Below, piece after piece: positions 44,797 through 54,027 of a stretch of DNA of 64,000 bases. Each line of letters starts with the position of its first letter. The first letter of the stretch is position 1. The notes under the pieces were generated by a model. The model was not told the origin of the DNA and searched no databases. It was given only the letters and a program-made list of their open reading frames with translations. Position numbers and translations under genes: made by a program. Origin of the DNA: Williamsia sp. 1135 (GTDB taxonomy: Bacteria; Actinomycetota; Actinomycetes; Mycobacteriales; Mycobacteriaceae); NCBI RefSeq assembly GCF_002095395.1, contig NZ_MJEI01000096.1, forward strand, positions 1 to 64,000, read 5' to 3'.

Positions 44797-44833
44797 CGGT
44801 GTTGCCGCCCAGACGGGCTGGGCGGCAACACCG
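44797..44833. repeat. palindromic repeat, copy 2
   Basis: Positions 44797-44829 are identical over 33 bp to 1709-1741. Here the stem is a perfect 16 bp with a 5-nt loop, four bases longer than the perfect part of copy 1. It lies between the convergent HNH and lipase genes, where it can act as a bidirectional terminator. The rest of 44686-44935 holds nothing else I can support. Confidence 0.7.
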
Positions 44834-44935
44834 CGGCGGATCCAGACGCCGAGAAGTCCGCGCCACCTGCGCGCATACGCACCACGTGCAACTGGCGCGC
44901 ACGCATGCAGGTGGAGCGAATTCGGACGCGGACGG

Positions 44936-45889
44936 TCAGCCCACCCCGGAGTTCGGTTCCACCGCTGCGCACGGCGCCGATCGTGGATTGCTCGGATCGA
45001 GTGCGGTCAGAACGAAAGCCGCGACTCGACGTGTTGCGGCCAGTCCCCGGTGGGCGGTGTGGTCGATGGCGCATCCCTGTTGCACAACAATGTTGGTGAC
45101 ATCGGTCCCGGGAGGTCCAGGCGCCTGTCCCGAGGTGTAAGGGATGACCAGTTCGTCGTACTTCGTCGAGATGTTGGTGTACTGCACGCCGGGCACGTAG
45201 GGACTGCCATCCGAGTTGAGTTCTGCGATGAACGGCTCGCCGCTGACTGCCTGCGTGCACGCCGGGCAGAACGGAATGGACGGCACGTTCGGCAGTCCGA
45301 ACTGCTCTTGCAGCGCACCAAGGGTGTTCTCTCCGGAACCGGTGCCCTTCCACAGCCCGCCCAGCGACACCAGGTGTGCCACGACGTCGCCGCCGCCGAG
45401 GAACTTGACGTAGTACCCCGAGGTCAGGCTGCCCTGCGAATGCGACACGATATCGACCTTGTTCGCCCCGGTTGACGAACGGACCCTGTCTACGAACGTG
45501 GAGAGTTCTGCCGCACCGGTCTCCAACGGTGCGAGCGCTCCGATCGCGGACAGCGGCCACGCGGCATCAGGAATCGCTCCGTAGGTCAGCGTGTAGACGC
45601 AGTAGCCCTCGTTCTTGAGCAGGGGACCATAGACGCCCCAGTTCACTTGCTGACTGGCGAAGCCACCGTGCACCAACACCACCGGATTGGGGTGCTTCGC
45701 ACTCGGCCGGCACGACCAGTCATTGGTACCCGGCAGTGACCCGTTCGGGTTGGTCAACTCGGCGATGATGCCAGTGTTGAAGTCGTAACTGACCGGCAGT
45801 GGCGCGCCGGTTGCCGTGGCCGGTAGCAGCGCCGCAAGGCCGATGGCGGCCACAACTGACAAACCGGCATGTCGAAAAAATCCGCGCAA
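44936..45889 (-). CDS. secreted lipase/esterase (class 2)
   Basis: A TTG start at 45889 is chosen because a GGGGGAGGG ribosome site lies just before it and a signal peptide begins there (RGFFRHAGLSVVAAIGLAALLPATATGAP). The mature protein is an alpha/beta hydrolase: NPVVLVHGGFASQQVNW is the oxyanion loop, SHSQGS the nucleophile elbow, and AIDHTAHRGLA holds the likely catalytic His. Several Cys suggest disulfides. It is like the EstA/lipase-2 family of actinobacteria that hydrolyse short- to medium-chain acyl esters outside the cell. Confidence 0.85.
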   Translation of the reverse strand: MRGFFRHAGLSVVAAIGLAALLPATATGAPLPVSYDFNTGIIAELTNPNGSLPGTNDWSCRPSAKHPNPVVLVHGGFASQQVNWGVYGPLLKNEGYCVYTLTYGAIPDAAWPLSAIGALAPLETGAAELSTFVDRVRSSTGANKVDIVSHSQGSLTSGYYVKFLGGGDVVAHLVSLGGLWKGTGSGENTLGALQEQFGLPNVPSIPFCPACTQAVSGEPFIAELNSDGSPYVPGVQYTNISTKYDELVIPYTSGQAPGPPGTDVTNIVVQQGCAIDHTAHRGLAATRRVAAFVLTALDPSNPRSAPCAAVEPNSGVG

Positions 45890-46040
45890 GATGCCCTCCC
45901 CCTGGGTGCGTAGATGCGGCAACGTTAACAACGAACGATCTCGCGCCTGTCGATTTCGGAAGAACCCGTTCGACGTATGGAAGACAGACCGCAACCGGCA
46001 CTACGGTGGGTGCGGCAGCCACGACATGGAGGACCAGAAG

Positions 46041-46604
46041 ATGCGCACACTGATCGTCACCGCCTTTGTTTCCCTTGACGGCGTCATGGAGGCGCCCGGT
46101 GGGGAGCCCGGATACCGCAACTCGGGATGGACCTTCAAAGACGTCGCGTTCGATCCCGCCGCCTACGAGATCAAAGGACGCGAACAAGAGGAGACCACCG
46201 CGCTCCTTCTCGGCCGGACCTCGTATGAGGCGTTCGCCCCGATCTGGCCCACGATGGACGACTTCGCCGGATACAACGCGATGCCGAGATACGTGGTCTC
46301 GACGACACTGCAGTCCGACGACGAGCGTTGGCCCGCAACCATTCTCCGCTCGGTGGACGATGTGGCGGCGCTGAAGGAGACGGAAGGCGGTCCGATCGCT
46401 GTGCACGGCAGCGCGACCCTCGGCCGCGCTCTCGGCGACGCCGGTCTCGTCGACCGCTATCACCTCCTCGTCTTCCCCCTGCTGCTCGGCGCAGGCAAGC
46501 GGCTGTTCAGCGACGCCGACAAGGACGCCACGAAACTGGATCTCGTCGAGTACGAGGCGTACGGCAACGGCATCCAGAAGCAGATCTTCGACGTCGTGCG
46601 CTGA
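46041..46604 (+). CDS. dihydrofolate reductase-like (RibD C-terminal) protein
   Basis: The 187-residue protein starts MRTLIVTAFVSLDGVMEAPGG and has the RibD_C/DHFR-like pattern: LLLGRTSYEAFAPIW, YVVSTTL, GGPIAVHGSATLGRALGDAGLVDRYHLLVFPLLLGAGKRLF. GGAGG lies eight bases before the ATG. Members reduce pterin- or flavin-like compounds with NADPH, but most are of unknown substrate. It is divergent from the lipase gene and followed by a methyltransferase. Confidence 0.88.
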   Translation: MRTLIVTAFVSLDGVMEAPGGEPGYRNSGWTFKDVAFDPAAYEIKGREQEETTALLLGRTSYEAFAPIWPTMDDFAGYNAMPRYVVSTTLQSDDERWPATILRSVDDVAALKETEGGPIAVHGSATLGRALGDAGLVDRYHLLVFPLLLGAGKRLFSDADKDATKLDLVEYEAYGNGIQKQIFDVVR

Positions 46605-46683
46605 GACGGCCTCGGGTCGGGGCCCTCGGAAGCCGCCGCATACGGTGACAGTGACCGTCCTGTCCCGAGCCGAGGAGTATCTG

Positions 46684-47298
46684 ATGAGCGCGCGCACCCC
46701 CAGTCAATGGGAAGAGATCACCGCCGCCGATCCAGAGCACTCGACCCGATACGTAGAGCGCTTCCGGGAGTTGGCAGCCAAGGGCCAGGACATCGTGGGC
46801 GAGGCGCGGATGGTGGACGCGATGATGTCCCGCGGCGGTCGTGTCCTCGACGCGGGGTGTGGGCCCGGACGACTCGGCGGCCATCTGCACGCGGCCGGCC
46901 ACACGGTGGTCGGCGTCGACGTCGATCCGGTCTTGATCGCAGCAGCGCAGCAGGACTACCCCGGCCCGACGTGGGAGGTGGGCGATCTCGCCGAACTGGA
47001 TCTGCCCGCCCGGGGGATCGCCGCGAGTTTCGAGGTCATCGTCTGTGCCGGAAATGTGATGGCGTTCGTCGCGCCGTCCACCCGGCGGGCTGTGCTGGCG
47101 GGCTTCGCCCGTCATCTCGCGCCGACCGGGCGCGTAGTCATCGGGTTCGGGTCCGGACGTGGTTACGAGTTCGCCGAATTCTTCGACGACGCGGCGGCAA
47201 GCGGGCTTTCCGACGATCATCGGTTCTCGACCTGGGATCTGCGGCCGTTCACTGACCGCTCCGACTTCGTGGTCGCGCTGTTCTCCCGGGCAGGCTAG
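46684..47298 (+). CDS. class I SAM-dependent methyltransferase
   Basis: ATG 46684 follows GAGGAG and gives 204 residues. VLDAGCGPGRLGGHLHAAGHTVVGVDVDP is the SAM-binding motif I with the acidic loop; WEVGDLAELDLPA and FEVIVCAGNVMAFV are motifs II-III. The target is unknown. It lies 79 bases downstream of the RibD-like gene and may be co-transcribed. Confidence 0.85.
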   Translation: MSARTPSQWEEITAADPEHSTRYVERFRELAAKGQDIVGEARMVDAMMSRGGRVLDAGCGPGRLGGHLHAAGHTVVGVDVDPVLIAAAQQDYPGPTWEVGDLAELDLPARGIAASFEVIVCAGNVMAFVAPSTRRAVLAGFARHLAPTGRVVIGFGSGRGYEFAEFFDDAAASGLSDDHRFSTWDLRPFTDRSDFVVALFSRAG

Positions 47299-47494
47299 TC
47301 GACCGCACAAGCGATTGACCCGCTTGCAACTGCGTAAATCTCCTTCGGGACAACTACTCTGGTGAATGTACGGCGAATCGGTGTCGTGGTTGTGCCCTTC
47401 AGGTGACGTTCAGATCGCGTCTGCGCGGGGTTAATCGGCGGCAGGTATCGTTCGTCCGTTCAGGTCCTGCGTTGCCAATGATCAAGGGGTTGCC

Positions 47495-49054
47495 GTGGTG
47501 GGTGCTGAGGGCGGTCCGGCCCCGGATGCACTGAGCGTGCAGGCGTACATCGACGAGGTGCCGACCTGGCACGACGGAACACCCTCCCTCGCAGGGACCC
47601 AGACCCGGATGCAGCGGCGTATCTGGTTTCTGGCGTCCGCAGGCAAGTTCTTCGAGGGCATGATCATCTTCATGGTCGGGGTGGCCTTGCCACTGATCAA
47701 GCTCGAGTTCTCTCTGAACGCAAACCAGACCGGTCTGGTCACGGCAGCGCCCCTGCTCGGCATCATGATCGGTGCGACCGCGCTGGGCAATCTCTCCGAC
47801 AGGTTCGGCAGGCGAGGCCTGTTCGTCTTCGAGATGGTGCTGCTGACGATCTTCCTGGTCGGGGTGAGCGTGAGCCCCGGCCTTCCAGTGCTGGTGGGGT
47901 GTCTGTTCGGGTTGGGCCTGGCGCTCGGCTGCGACTATCCGACCGCGCACATGATGATCTCGGAGACCATCTCGACAGCCAATCGTGGTCGAAGTGTGCT
48001 CAGCGCGTTCGCTTTCCAGGCCATCGGTGCCACGGCAGGCACCCTGATCGGCGTGATCATCCTGGGCAATCGGGACGAGGTGTCGGATTGGCGATGGATG
48101 TTCGCCGTGGCGATCATCCCCGCGATCGTAGTGACCATCGGGCGGACCTTCGTGGTGCAGAGCCCGCATTGGTTGCTCGAACGGGGGAAGGTCGCGCAGG
48201 CGCAGGTTCATCTGGCCCGGCTGCTGGAACGAGAGCCGAAATATCCGACGTCCATCACGCTGGAGGCGACCGCATCCGATCGAGCCGAAGGCACTGCCGG
48301 CTGGGCCACGCTCTTCCGTAGGCCATGGCGCAGATCGACCATCCTGGCGTCGGTGCCGTGGTTCCTGCAAGACCTCGGCACCTACGGGATCGGCATCTTC
48401 ACCCCGACGATCGTCGCCGCCACGGTGGGCACGGTCGCGGCCGACGACGGGACCGTGACCTCCGCTATCGCAGGGGATCTCAACGGCGCAGAGGGCGCTG
48501 CGGTCATCGACGTTCTCCTGCTGGTGGGGATCGCGTTGGCGATTGTGTCGGTCAACAGGTTCGGCCGCATCAAGCTGCAGATCGTCGGATTCCTGGGCTG
48601 CGCGGCAGGGCTGGCCATCGCTGCGCTGTCGACCGCGGTCGGGGGAACCATGCAGATCCTGCTGATCTTCGGCGGCTTCATGTTGTTCAACCTGATGACC
48701 AATCTGGGGCCGAACTCGATGACCTACCTCTTGGCCGGTGAAGTGTTCCCGACTCGGCTCCGCGGGACCGGCGCCGGACTCGCCGCCTCCTTCGGCAAGG
48801 TGGGAGCGGTACTGACCGCATTCCTGTTCCCGTTGCTGCTCGACTCATGGGGAACCATGGCCGTTCTCACGATCTTGGTGGCCACTTCGCTGCTGGGCGC
48901 CTTTGTGACATGGAAGTTCAGCGTCGACACCAACGGCTTGTCGATGGCGCAGCTCGATCAGATGTACGACGAGCCTCCGACTCCGACTTCGACTTCGGCT
49001 CCGACTCGAAACGACCTCGCTCAACCGGATGCAGACGAGGCGTCTCTCGTGTGA
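47495..49054 (+). CDS. MFS transporter, sugar/aromatic-acid porter type
   Basis: The GTG at 47495 has AAGGGG five bases upstream. The 519-residue protein has twelve membrane helices and the MFS motif GNLSDRFGRRGLFVFEM after helix 2, with a repeat-like NRFGRIKLQIVGF after helix 8. PTAHMMISE and LAGEVFPTRLRGTGAGLAASFGKVGA resemble the sugar-porter and metabolite:H+ groups. A soluble loop carries YPTSITLEATASDR. It is in line with the LysR gene, which may control it. Confidence 0.85.
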   Translation: MVGAEGGPAPDALSVQAYIDEVPTWHDGTPSLAGTQTRMQRRIWFLASAGKFFEGMIIFMVGVALPLIKLEFSLNANQTGLVTAAPLLGIMIGATALGNLSDRFGRRGLFVFEMVLLTIFLVGVSVSPGLPVLVGCLFGLGLALGCDYPTAHMMISETISTANRGRSVLSAFAFQAIGATAGTLIGVIILGNRDEVSDWRWMFAVAIIPAIVVTIGRTFVVQSPHWLLERGKVAQAQVHLARLLEREPKYPTSITLEATASDRAEGTAGWATLFRRPWRRSTILASVPWFLQDLGTYGIGIFTPTIVAATVGTVAADDGTVTSAIAGDLNGAEGAAVIDVLLLVGIALAIVSVNRFGRIKLQIVGFLGCAAGLAIAALSTAVGGTMQILLIFGGFMLFNLMTNLGPNSMTYLLAGEVFPTRLRGTGAGLAASFGKVGAVLTAFLFPLLLDSWGTMAVLTILVATSLLGAFVTWKFSVDTNGLSMAQLDQMYDEPPTPTSTSAPTRNDLAQPDADEASLV

Positions 49055-49103
49055 TGACCAGGCGCTCGATCATGCACGCTCGCGTTGGTCAGGGGAGGTA
49101 ATC

Positions 49104-50003
49104 GTGGACTTTCGACATCTGTCGTCCTTCATCGTTCTCGCTGAAGAGCTGCATTTCGGCCGGGCTGCTGCGCGGCTACACATGTCGCAACCGTCGCTGA
49201 GTGCACAACTGCAGAAGCTCGAGAAGTCCTTGGACGTCACGCTCGTCGTGCGCAGTTCGCATGAGGTGCAGTTGACCTCGCCTGGCGTCGAGTTCGCCAA
49301 ACACGCGCGTATGGTCGTCGCGCAGATGAACAAGGCGGTCGACATCACGAAGTCGACCGCAGCGGGGCAGGTCGGTTCGCTCAACATCGGCTACAACTTC
49401 TTGGCGAGCCGCCACGTCCTTCCCTCGACGCTCGCGCGTCTCGGTCAGCGCCACCCACACATGTCGGTGTCGCTGTGGGAGAAACGAACCGGACCGCAAC
49501 TCGGCGGGATCGTCGACGAGTCGCTCGACATCGCGCTCGTGTATGGGGAGCCGCGGCTACCGGGCCTCCGATCGCGACTGCTCCTGTCCCGCGTCCCGAT
49601 CGTCGCCGTGGTCGGGAGGGCCCACCCCTGGGCAGGCCGCTCGAGTGTGCGCTGCGCCGAGCTCGCCGGTGAGCCGTGCGTCTTGTTCGACCGCGACCAA
49701 TGCCCGGCGATGTACGACGCGATCGTCGCTGCGGCCGCCGAGTCCGGGGTGTCGCTGACCGTCGCCCAGTCGTCCGATGATCCGGGCGGGACCGCGCACG
49801 TTATTGCCATGAAGCCGTACGTCGCGTTTGCCTCGCTCTCGCGTGCCGCCGGGGTGGGGATGGGAACCGCCGGGGCATCGTCGGTCGCGGTGAAGCTCAT
49901 CGACCCGACCCCCACGGTCGACCTGTACATGGTGTGGTCGGAAACCACGGTGAACAGCGCTGTCGCAGCGTTCGTCGACTGCGTGGAGGAGGTCTCTACT
50001 TGA
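49104..50003 (+). CDS. LysR family transcriptional regulator
   Basis: The GTG at 49104 follows GGGGAGG and gives 299 residues. The N-terminal winged helix is typical: DFRHLSSFIVLAEELHFGRAAARLHMSQPSLSAQLQKLEKSL. The rest is the periplasmic-binding-protein-like effector domain. It is 49 bases after the MFS transporter gene in the same direction. Its last 8 bases overlap the convergent permease gene. The inducer is probably the MFS substrate (inference). Confidence 0.9.
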   Translation: MDFRHLSSFIVLAEELHFGRAAARLHMSQPSLSAQLQKLEKSLDVTLVVRSSHEVQLTSPGVEFAKHARMVVAQMNKAVDITKSTAAGQVGSLNIGYNFLASRHVLPSTLARLGQRHPHMSVSLWEKRTGPQLGGIVDESLDIALVYGEPRLPGLRSRLLLSRVPIVAVVGRAHPWAGRSSVRCAELAGEPCVLFDRDQCPAMYDAIVAAAAESGVSLTVAQSSDDPGGTAHVIAMKPYVAFASLSRAAGVGMGTAGASSVAVKLIDPTPTVDLYMVWSETTVNSAVAAFVDCVEEVST

Positions 50004-50844
50004 GTCCACTGCGCACGAACGCATTCACGATGTGACGTTGCAACACCACATAGAGCGCGAACACCGGTAGGCACGCCAGCCCGGCCAAAGCCATCATCGG
50101 GCCCCACTGATCACCCTCGGTCCCCATGAAGCTCCGCAGACCGAGTTGCAGCACATCATTGCTGGACTGCAACACCACCGCGGGCCAGAAGTACTCGTTC
50201 CAGGAGTTGATGAACAGCAGGATCGCCAGAGCGGCGAGCGCAGGTCGGAGGTTGGGTACCACCACGGTCCACAGAATGGACCACGACGATCGACCGTCGA
50301 TCCGCGCCGCCTCGATCAACTCGGTGGGGAAACCGGCCATGTGCGCACGCATCATCAATACGGCCAGTGCCGAACTGAGCGTAGGGAGCACCACTCCGGT
50401 CAGCGTGTTGAGAAGACCGAGCTGATTGAGCAGGACGTAGTTCGGCAACATCGTCACCTGGTAAGGCACCAACCAGGTACCGACAAACGCGAGGTAAAGC
50501 AGCCGTTGGAACCGAAATCGGTACATCGCGAACGCATATGAGGCGAGCACGGCGATCAGCAGCTGGCCACAGGTGGACGCGGTGGCCACCCCGAACGTGT
50601 TGAGCATCAGCCGGGGGATGTCGACCTTGTCCGCGGCGTCGACGTAGTTCTCGATCGACAGTGGCCAGGGCAGCAACTGCAACGAACCCACGTCGTCGGG
50701 GCGGCGAACCGAGGTGGCCACCAACCAGTAGATGGGAAACACGCAGGCAATCGAGATGACTGCGAGCGTGAGATGACTCCGCACGCGCGTATGGAGGTCA
50801 CGTCCGCCGGTATGACCGGTCGTGGTCTCGAGATCAGTTGTCAT
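49996..50844 (-). CDS. Ugp-type ABC transporter permease (UgpE-like)
   Basis: The 282-residue protein has six membrane helices and the permease EAA motif FPTELIEAARIDGRSSWSILWTVVVPNLRPAL. The family is carbohydrate-uptake (CUT1) inner-membrane permeases such as UgpE and MalG. It is the last gene of a five-gene operon and overlaps the preceding permease by 11 bases. The start at 50844 fits the family length. Confidence 0.87.
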   Translation of the reverse strand: MTTDLETTTGHTGGRDLHTRVRSHLTLAVISIACVFPIYWLVATSVRRPDDVGSLQLLPWPLSIENYVDAADKVDIPRLMLNTFGVATASTCGQLLIAVLASYAFAMYRFRFQRLLYLAFVGTWLVPYQVTMLPNYVLLNQLGLLNTLTGVVLPTLSSALAVLMMRAHMAGFPTELIEAARIDGRSSWSILWTVVVPNLRPALAALAILLFINSWNEYFWPAVVLQSSNDVLQLGLRSFMGTEGDQWGPMMALAGLACLPVFALYVVLQRHIVNAFVRSGLK

Positions 50845-51790
50845 CGAAGGTGAGCCGTTCTGACAGCCAGACCAGGGCTCCGGCGACGGCGCCGAACCCG
50901 AGGAACAGCACCAGGCCTGCCGCTGCACCGAGGCCGGCGTTGAATGTGTGGAATCCGTAGTCCCAGAGCAGGTAATAGATGTTGGTGGTCGCGCCGGCCG
51001 GTCCACCCTGCGTCAGGGTGTCGATCAACGGGAAGCTCCACTGTGCGCTGAGCAGGATGGTCATGAGGATGAGGAAGACCAGCGTCGGTGACAACAGCGG
51101 CAGCGTGATCCGCACGCCGATCTGCAGCCGGGTCGCGCCGTCGACCTGTGCTGCTTCGTCGTAGTCCGAGCTGATGCCCGCCAGCCCCGCCGCCACGGCA
51201 AGCACGGCGAATCCGATGAGATGCCAACCGGTGATCACGATGATGGCCAGTTGAGCAGTGCTGGTGTCGTAGATCCAGTTCTGATCGGTTCCGAGAACAC
51301 GGTTGACCACGCCCGCACCGGGGTCGAGCAGCCAACGCCAGACGGCGGCACCGGCCACGGGCGCCACCAGGAACGGAGCGAAGATGAGCCCCTGGTAGAG
51401 CCGAGACGTCCGGTCGGGCAGGTTGCGTATCGCGAAGCCGACGATGACCGGAACGATCACGGTGAAAGGCAGCAGTCCGAGGATGAGCACGACCGTCAGC
51501 CACACCGCATCGCCGAGGGCCGGCAGTTCGAACAACTGCTGATAGTTCTTCGCTCCGACCGATTCCATGGGGCTGTCGGGCAACAGGTTCCACGACACCG
51601 TGGACAGCTGTACTGCCTGCAGCAGTGGCCGATACGTCCAGACCACGATGAGGATCAGCGCGGGGGACAGGTACAGGTACGGGACCACCGCGTGTTTGGA
51701 GAACCTTCTGCGCGGTCTACGGCCGGGGGCATCCCCGGCGGCGGCGACCGAGGGCGGCTGCGTGGTCGCGGTCGCCGGTTCGTCGATCAC
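50834..51790 (-). CDS. Ugp-type ABC transporter permease (UgpA-like)
   Basis: The 318-residue protein has six helices and the EAA motif DYDEAAQVDGATRLQIGVRITLPLLSP. It matches UgpA/MalF-type CUT1 permeases. The GTG at 51790 is preferred over the GTG at 51796 because AGG lies six bases before it. It pairs with the next gene to form the channel. Confidence 0.86.
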   Translation of the reverse strand: MIDEPATATTQPPSVAAAGDAPGRRPRRRFSKHAVVPYLYLSPALILIVVWTYRPLLQAVQLSTVSWNLLPDSPMESVGAKNYQQLFELPALGDAVWLTVVLILGLLPFTVIVPVIVGFAIRNLPDRTSRLYQGLIFAPFLVAPVAGAAVWRWLLDPGAGVVNRVLGTDQNWIYDTSTAQLAIIVITGWHLIGFAVLAVAAGLAGISSDYDEAAQVDGATRLQIGVRITLPLLSPTLVFLILMTILLSAQWSFPLIDTLTQGGPAGATTNIYYLLWDYGFHTFNAGLGAAAGLVLFLGFGAVAGALVWLSERLTFDDN

Positions 51791-51802
51791 GAACACCTGC
51801 GC

Positions 51803-52666
51803 TCACCGCGCCTGCGGGGTGAGTGATCGAAGGCGTTCCAGCACAACCGATTGTGATTCGTTGTACACCTCGTCGACCCCGACGACGTCGACCGCGGTGG
51901 CCACTGCCGAGTCCCCGAACAGATCGATGCGGCTGAACCCATGTCCGATCCCGGCGCGGTGCCTGCCGACCGGTGGCACCGGATCGGTCCGATACGACGC
52001 GGGCGGGCCGAGCCAGACCGGAATGCCCGCGACCGCTGCCGCGCCGGTGTAGTGGGCGTGGCCGCACAGGATCATCTTCACGTCGGAACCGGAGATCACC
52101 CGCTCGAGGTGGGCGGGTTCGACGAGTCGGAGGAAATCCACAGTGGTGATCGGCGATCGGATCGGCGGGTGGTGCAGCACCAGCAACGCCCCGCCCGGCG
52201 AGGGATCCTCCAGAACGGCGGCCAGCCAATCCAACTGCGCCCCGTCGAGGTGGCCGTCGTGATGTCCCGGGGTGGTGCTGTCGAGGACGACGATGCGTAG
52301 CCCGCCGACCTGGTGCACGACGTCGTAGGGTGCACCGAGCTCCGTCGATCCGTTGTACGCAAGCCCCAGACCGAGTCGGAAACTTGCGCGATCATCGTGG
52401 TTGCCCATCGCGTAGATGACCTTGGCCCCGAGCCGGTCAGCAGTGGGTTCGACCATGGACTGCAGCAGCTCGTACGCCGCGGGCGATCCGGCATCGGTGA
52501 GATCCCCGGACAGGACGATGGCGGCGACGGGGATCGCCGACGCGTCGAGATGGTCGAGCACCTGGCGGAGATTGCTTGTGGTGTCCATCATTCCGTGCAT
52601 CCGCTCACCCTCGGCACTGAGGTGGGTGTCGGTGATCTGGATGATGGTCGCCTCGGGCGCGGTCAT
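51803..52666 (-). CDS. calcineurin-like phosphodiesterase in the Ugp operon
   Basis: The 287-residue protein is a class III metallophosphodiesterase. IIQITDTHLS, VLSGDLTDAG, AMGNHDDRASF, LVLHHPP and ILCGHAHYT carry the metal-binding Asp, His and Asn residues. The nearest named relatives by pattern are CpdA, Rv0805 and the glycerophosphodiesterase GpdQ. It overlaps the substrate-binding protein gene by ATGA and is 6 bases from UgpA. No signal peptide is present, so it would act in the cytoplasm, for instance by cleaving imported glycerophosphodiesters. That role is inferred from context. Confidence 0.85.
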   Translation of the reverse strand: MTAPEATIIQITDTHLSAEGERMHGMMDTTSNLRQVLDHLDASAIPVAAIVLSGDLTDAGSPAAYELLQSMVEPTADRLGAKVIYAMGNHDDRASFRLGLGLAYNGSTELGAPYDVVHQVGGLRIVVLDSTTPGHHDGHLDGAQLDWLAAVLEDPSPGGALLVLHHPPIRSPITTVDFLRLVEPAHLERVISGSDVKMILCGHAHYTGAAAVAGIPVWLGPPASYRTDPVPPVGRHRAGIGHGFSRIDLFGDSAVATAVDVVGVDEVYNESQSVVLERLRSLTPQAR

Positions 52667-54027
52667 GACGCGGGCAGGAGGGTGGCCGCCTGCTCCTGCG
52701 CGGCGTTCAGGGCGGTGGCGGGATCGGCGCCCTGGTATACCGCGGATTCGATCGCCGACATCATCCCGTCGCGGATCTGCAGATAGTCGTTGCCTGGCAT
52801 CGACACCCACGGTTCCATCGATTCGAGTTGCTCGAGGTTGGGTTCCAACAACGGGTTCTGTGCAGCCCAGTCCTTCAGCCCGGCAGGGTCGTCCATCAGT
52901 CCGGTACGCAGTGGCAGGTATCCGATGCCGCTCGAGATCCGGACGTATGCCTCTTCGCTGGTGAGAAACTTGATCAGCTCCCACGCTGCGCGCTGCTTCG
53001 CCGGATCGGACGAGAAGACGAACAACGAAGCGCCGGAATTGGTGGGGACCACCGGTTTGCCGCCGAAGCTGGGCATCGCAGCCGAGCGCAGGTTCCATTT
53101 GTCCCTGGCTCCCTTGACGAACTGGTCCTGGATGGCGCTGGTTTCGAGGATCATGCCCATGTCCCCGCGGGCGAACGCCTCATAACCCTGCTTCTGGGTG
53201 AGAGCGGGTGTGGCCCCGGAGTCGACCAGATTCTTGGCCATGGTGACGACTTCCACGGCGGGCGGGTCGGCAAAGGTCAACGTATGGCGGTCTTCTGAGA
53301 GCACCCGGCCGCCGTTCGACCGGACGAGACTCTGGAAGCACCAGTCCTTCGCCGCCTTGGTGAGGCAATCGATGTAGGCGCCGCCTTTGCCGGTCCGCTC
53401 TGCGATGGTCGCGGCCGCGGCGGTCGCCTCCTCCCAGGTCCCCGGCGGGCTGTTCGGATCGAGCCCGGCTTGCTCGAACAGCGACGCGTTGTAATAGAGC
53501 ACCGGCGTCGAGAAGACGAAGGGAACACCGAATGTCTCACCGTTCCAGTCGCCGAGAGTTCGTGCCCTGGGTGCGAACGGGTGGGTGGTTCCGTCGAAGT
53601 TCTTCTCCACCTCCTCGCTACCGACGAGCTGGTCCAGCGACTGCGCACGGAGTTGGTTGACGGTGAAGTCGAGGTCGGAGAAGCCGAGCTGGGCGACGTC
53701 CGGGGCATTCCCGGCCGTCATCTGATTCCGGATGCTCGACACCGTATCGGTGGCCGGATTGGGGCTGTTACCTGCGGGCTTCTGGGGCGTGACAGCGATA
53801 TTCGGATGTTTCCTGGAGAACTCCGCCAGCAGCTCGTCGAAGGTGTCGGTCCAGGCGCCTGCCATCCCGTAGTTGTAGCTCTCGAAGACGATCGACACCT
53901 TCTGGTCGGCGTCGAGTTCGGGTATTGCGGACGTCTGCGTCTTCGTGGAGCCGCTCGACAAGCAGCCCGTGAGCATCAGGGCAGATGCCGTCACCGCGAT
54001 GGCGAGGGTGGTTCTGGAAGTGATCAC
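52663..54027 (-). CDS. ABC transporter substrate-binding lipoprotein (UgpB-like)
   Basis: The GTG at 54027 has AGGAG upstream and gives 454 residues. The lipobox LMLTGCLSS makes it a lipoprotein on the outside of the membrane. The rest is a family 1 extracellular solute-binding protein (VSIVFESYNYG, GVPFVFSTPVLYYNASLFEQAG, WELIKFLTSEEAYVRIS). Glycerol-3-phosphate, glycerophosphodiesters or a sugar are likely ligands. GTGA and ATGA overlaps join it to genes on both sides. Confidence 0.87.
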   Translation of the reverse strand: MITSRTTLAIAVTASALMLTGCLSSGSTKTQTSAIPELDADQKVSIVFESYNYGMAGAWTDTFDELLAEFSRKHPNIAVTPQKPAGNSPNPATDTVSSIRNQMTAGNAPDVAQLGFSDLDFTVNQLRAQSLDQLVGSEEVEKNFDGTTHPFAPRARTLGDWNGETFGVPFVFSTPVLYYNASLFEQAGLDPNSPPGTWEEATAAAATIAERTGKGGAYIDCLTKAAKDWCFQSLVRSNGGRVLSEDRHTLTFADPPAVEVVTMAKNLVDSGATPALTQKQGYEAFARGDMGMILETSAIQDQFVKGARDKWNLRSAAMPSFGGKPVVPTNSGASLFVFSSDPAKQRAAWELIKFLTSEEAYVRISSGIGYLPLRTGLMDDPAGLKDWAAQNPLLEPNLEQLESMEPWVSMPGNDYLQIRDGMMSAIESAVYQGADPATALNAAQEQAATLLPAS

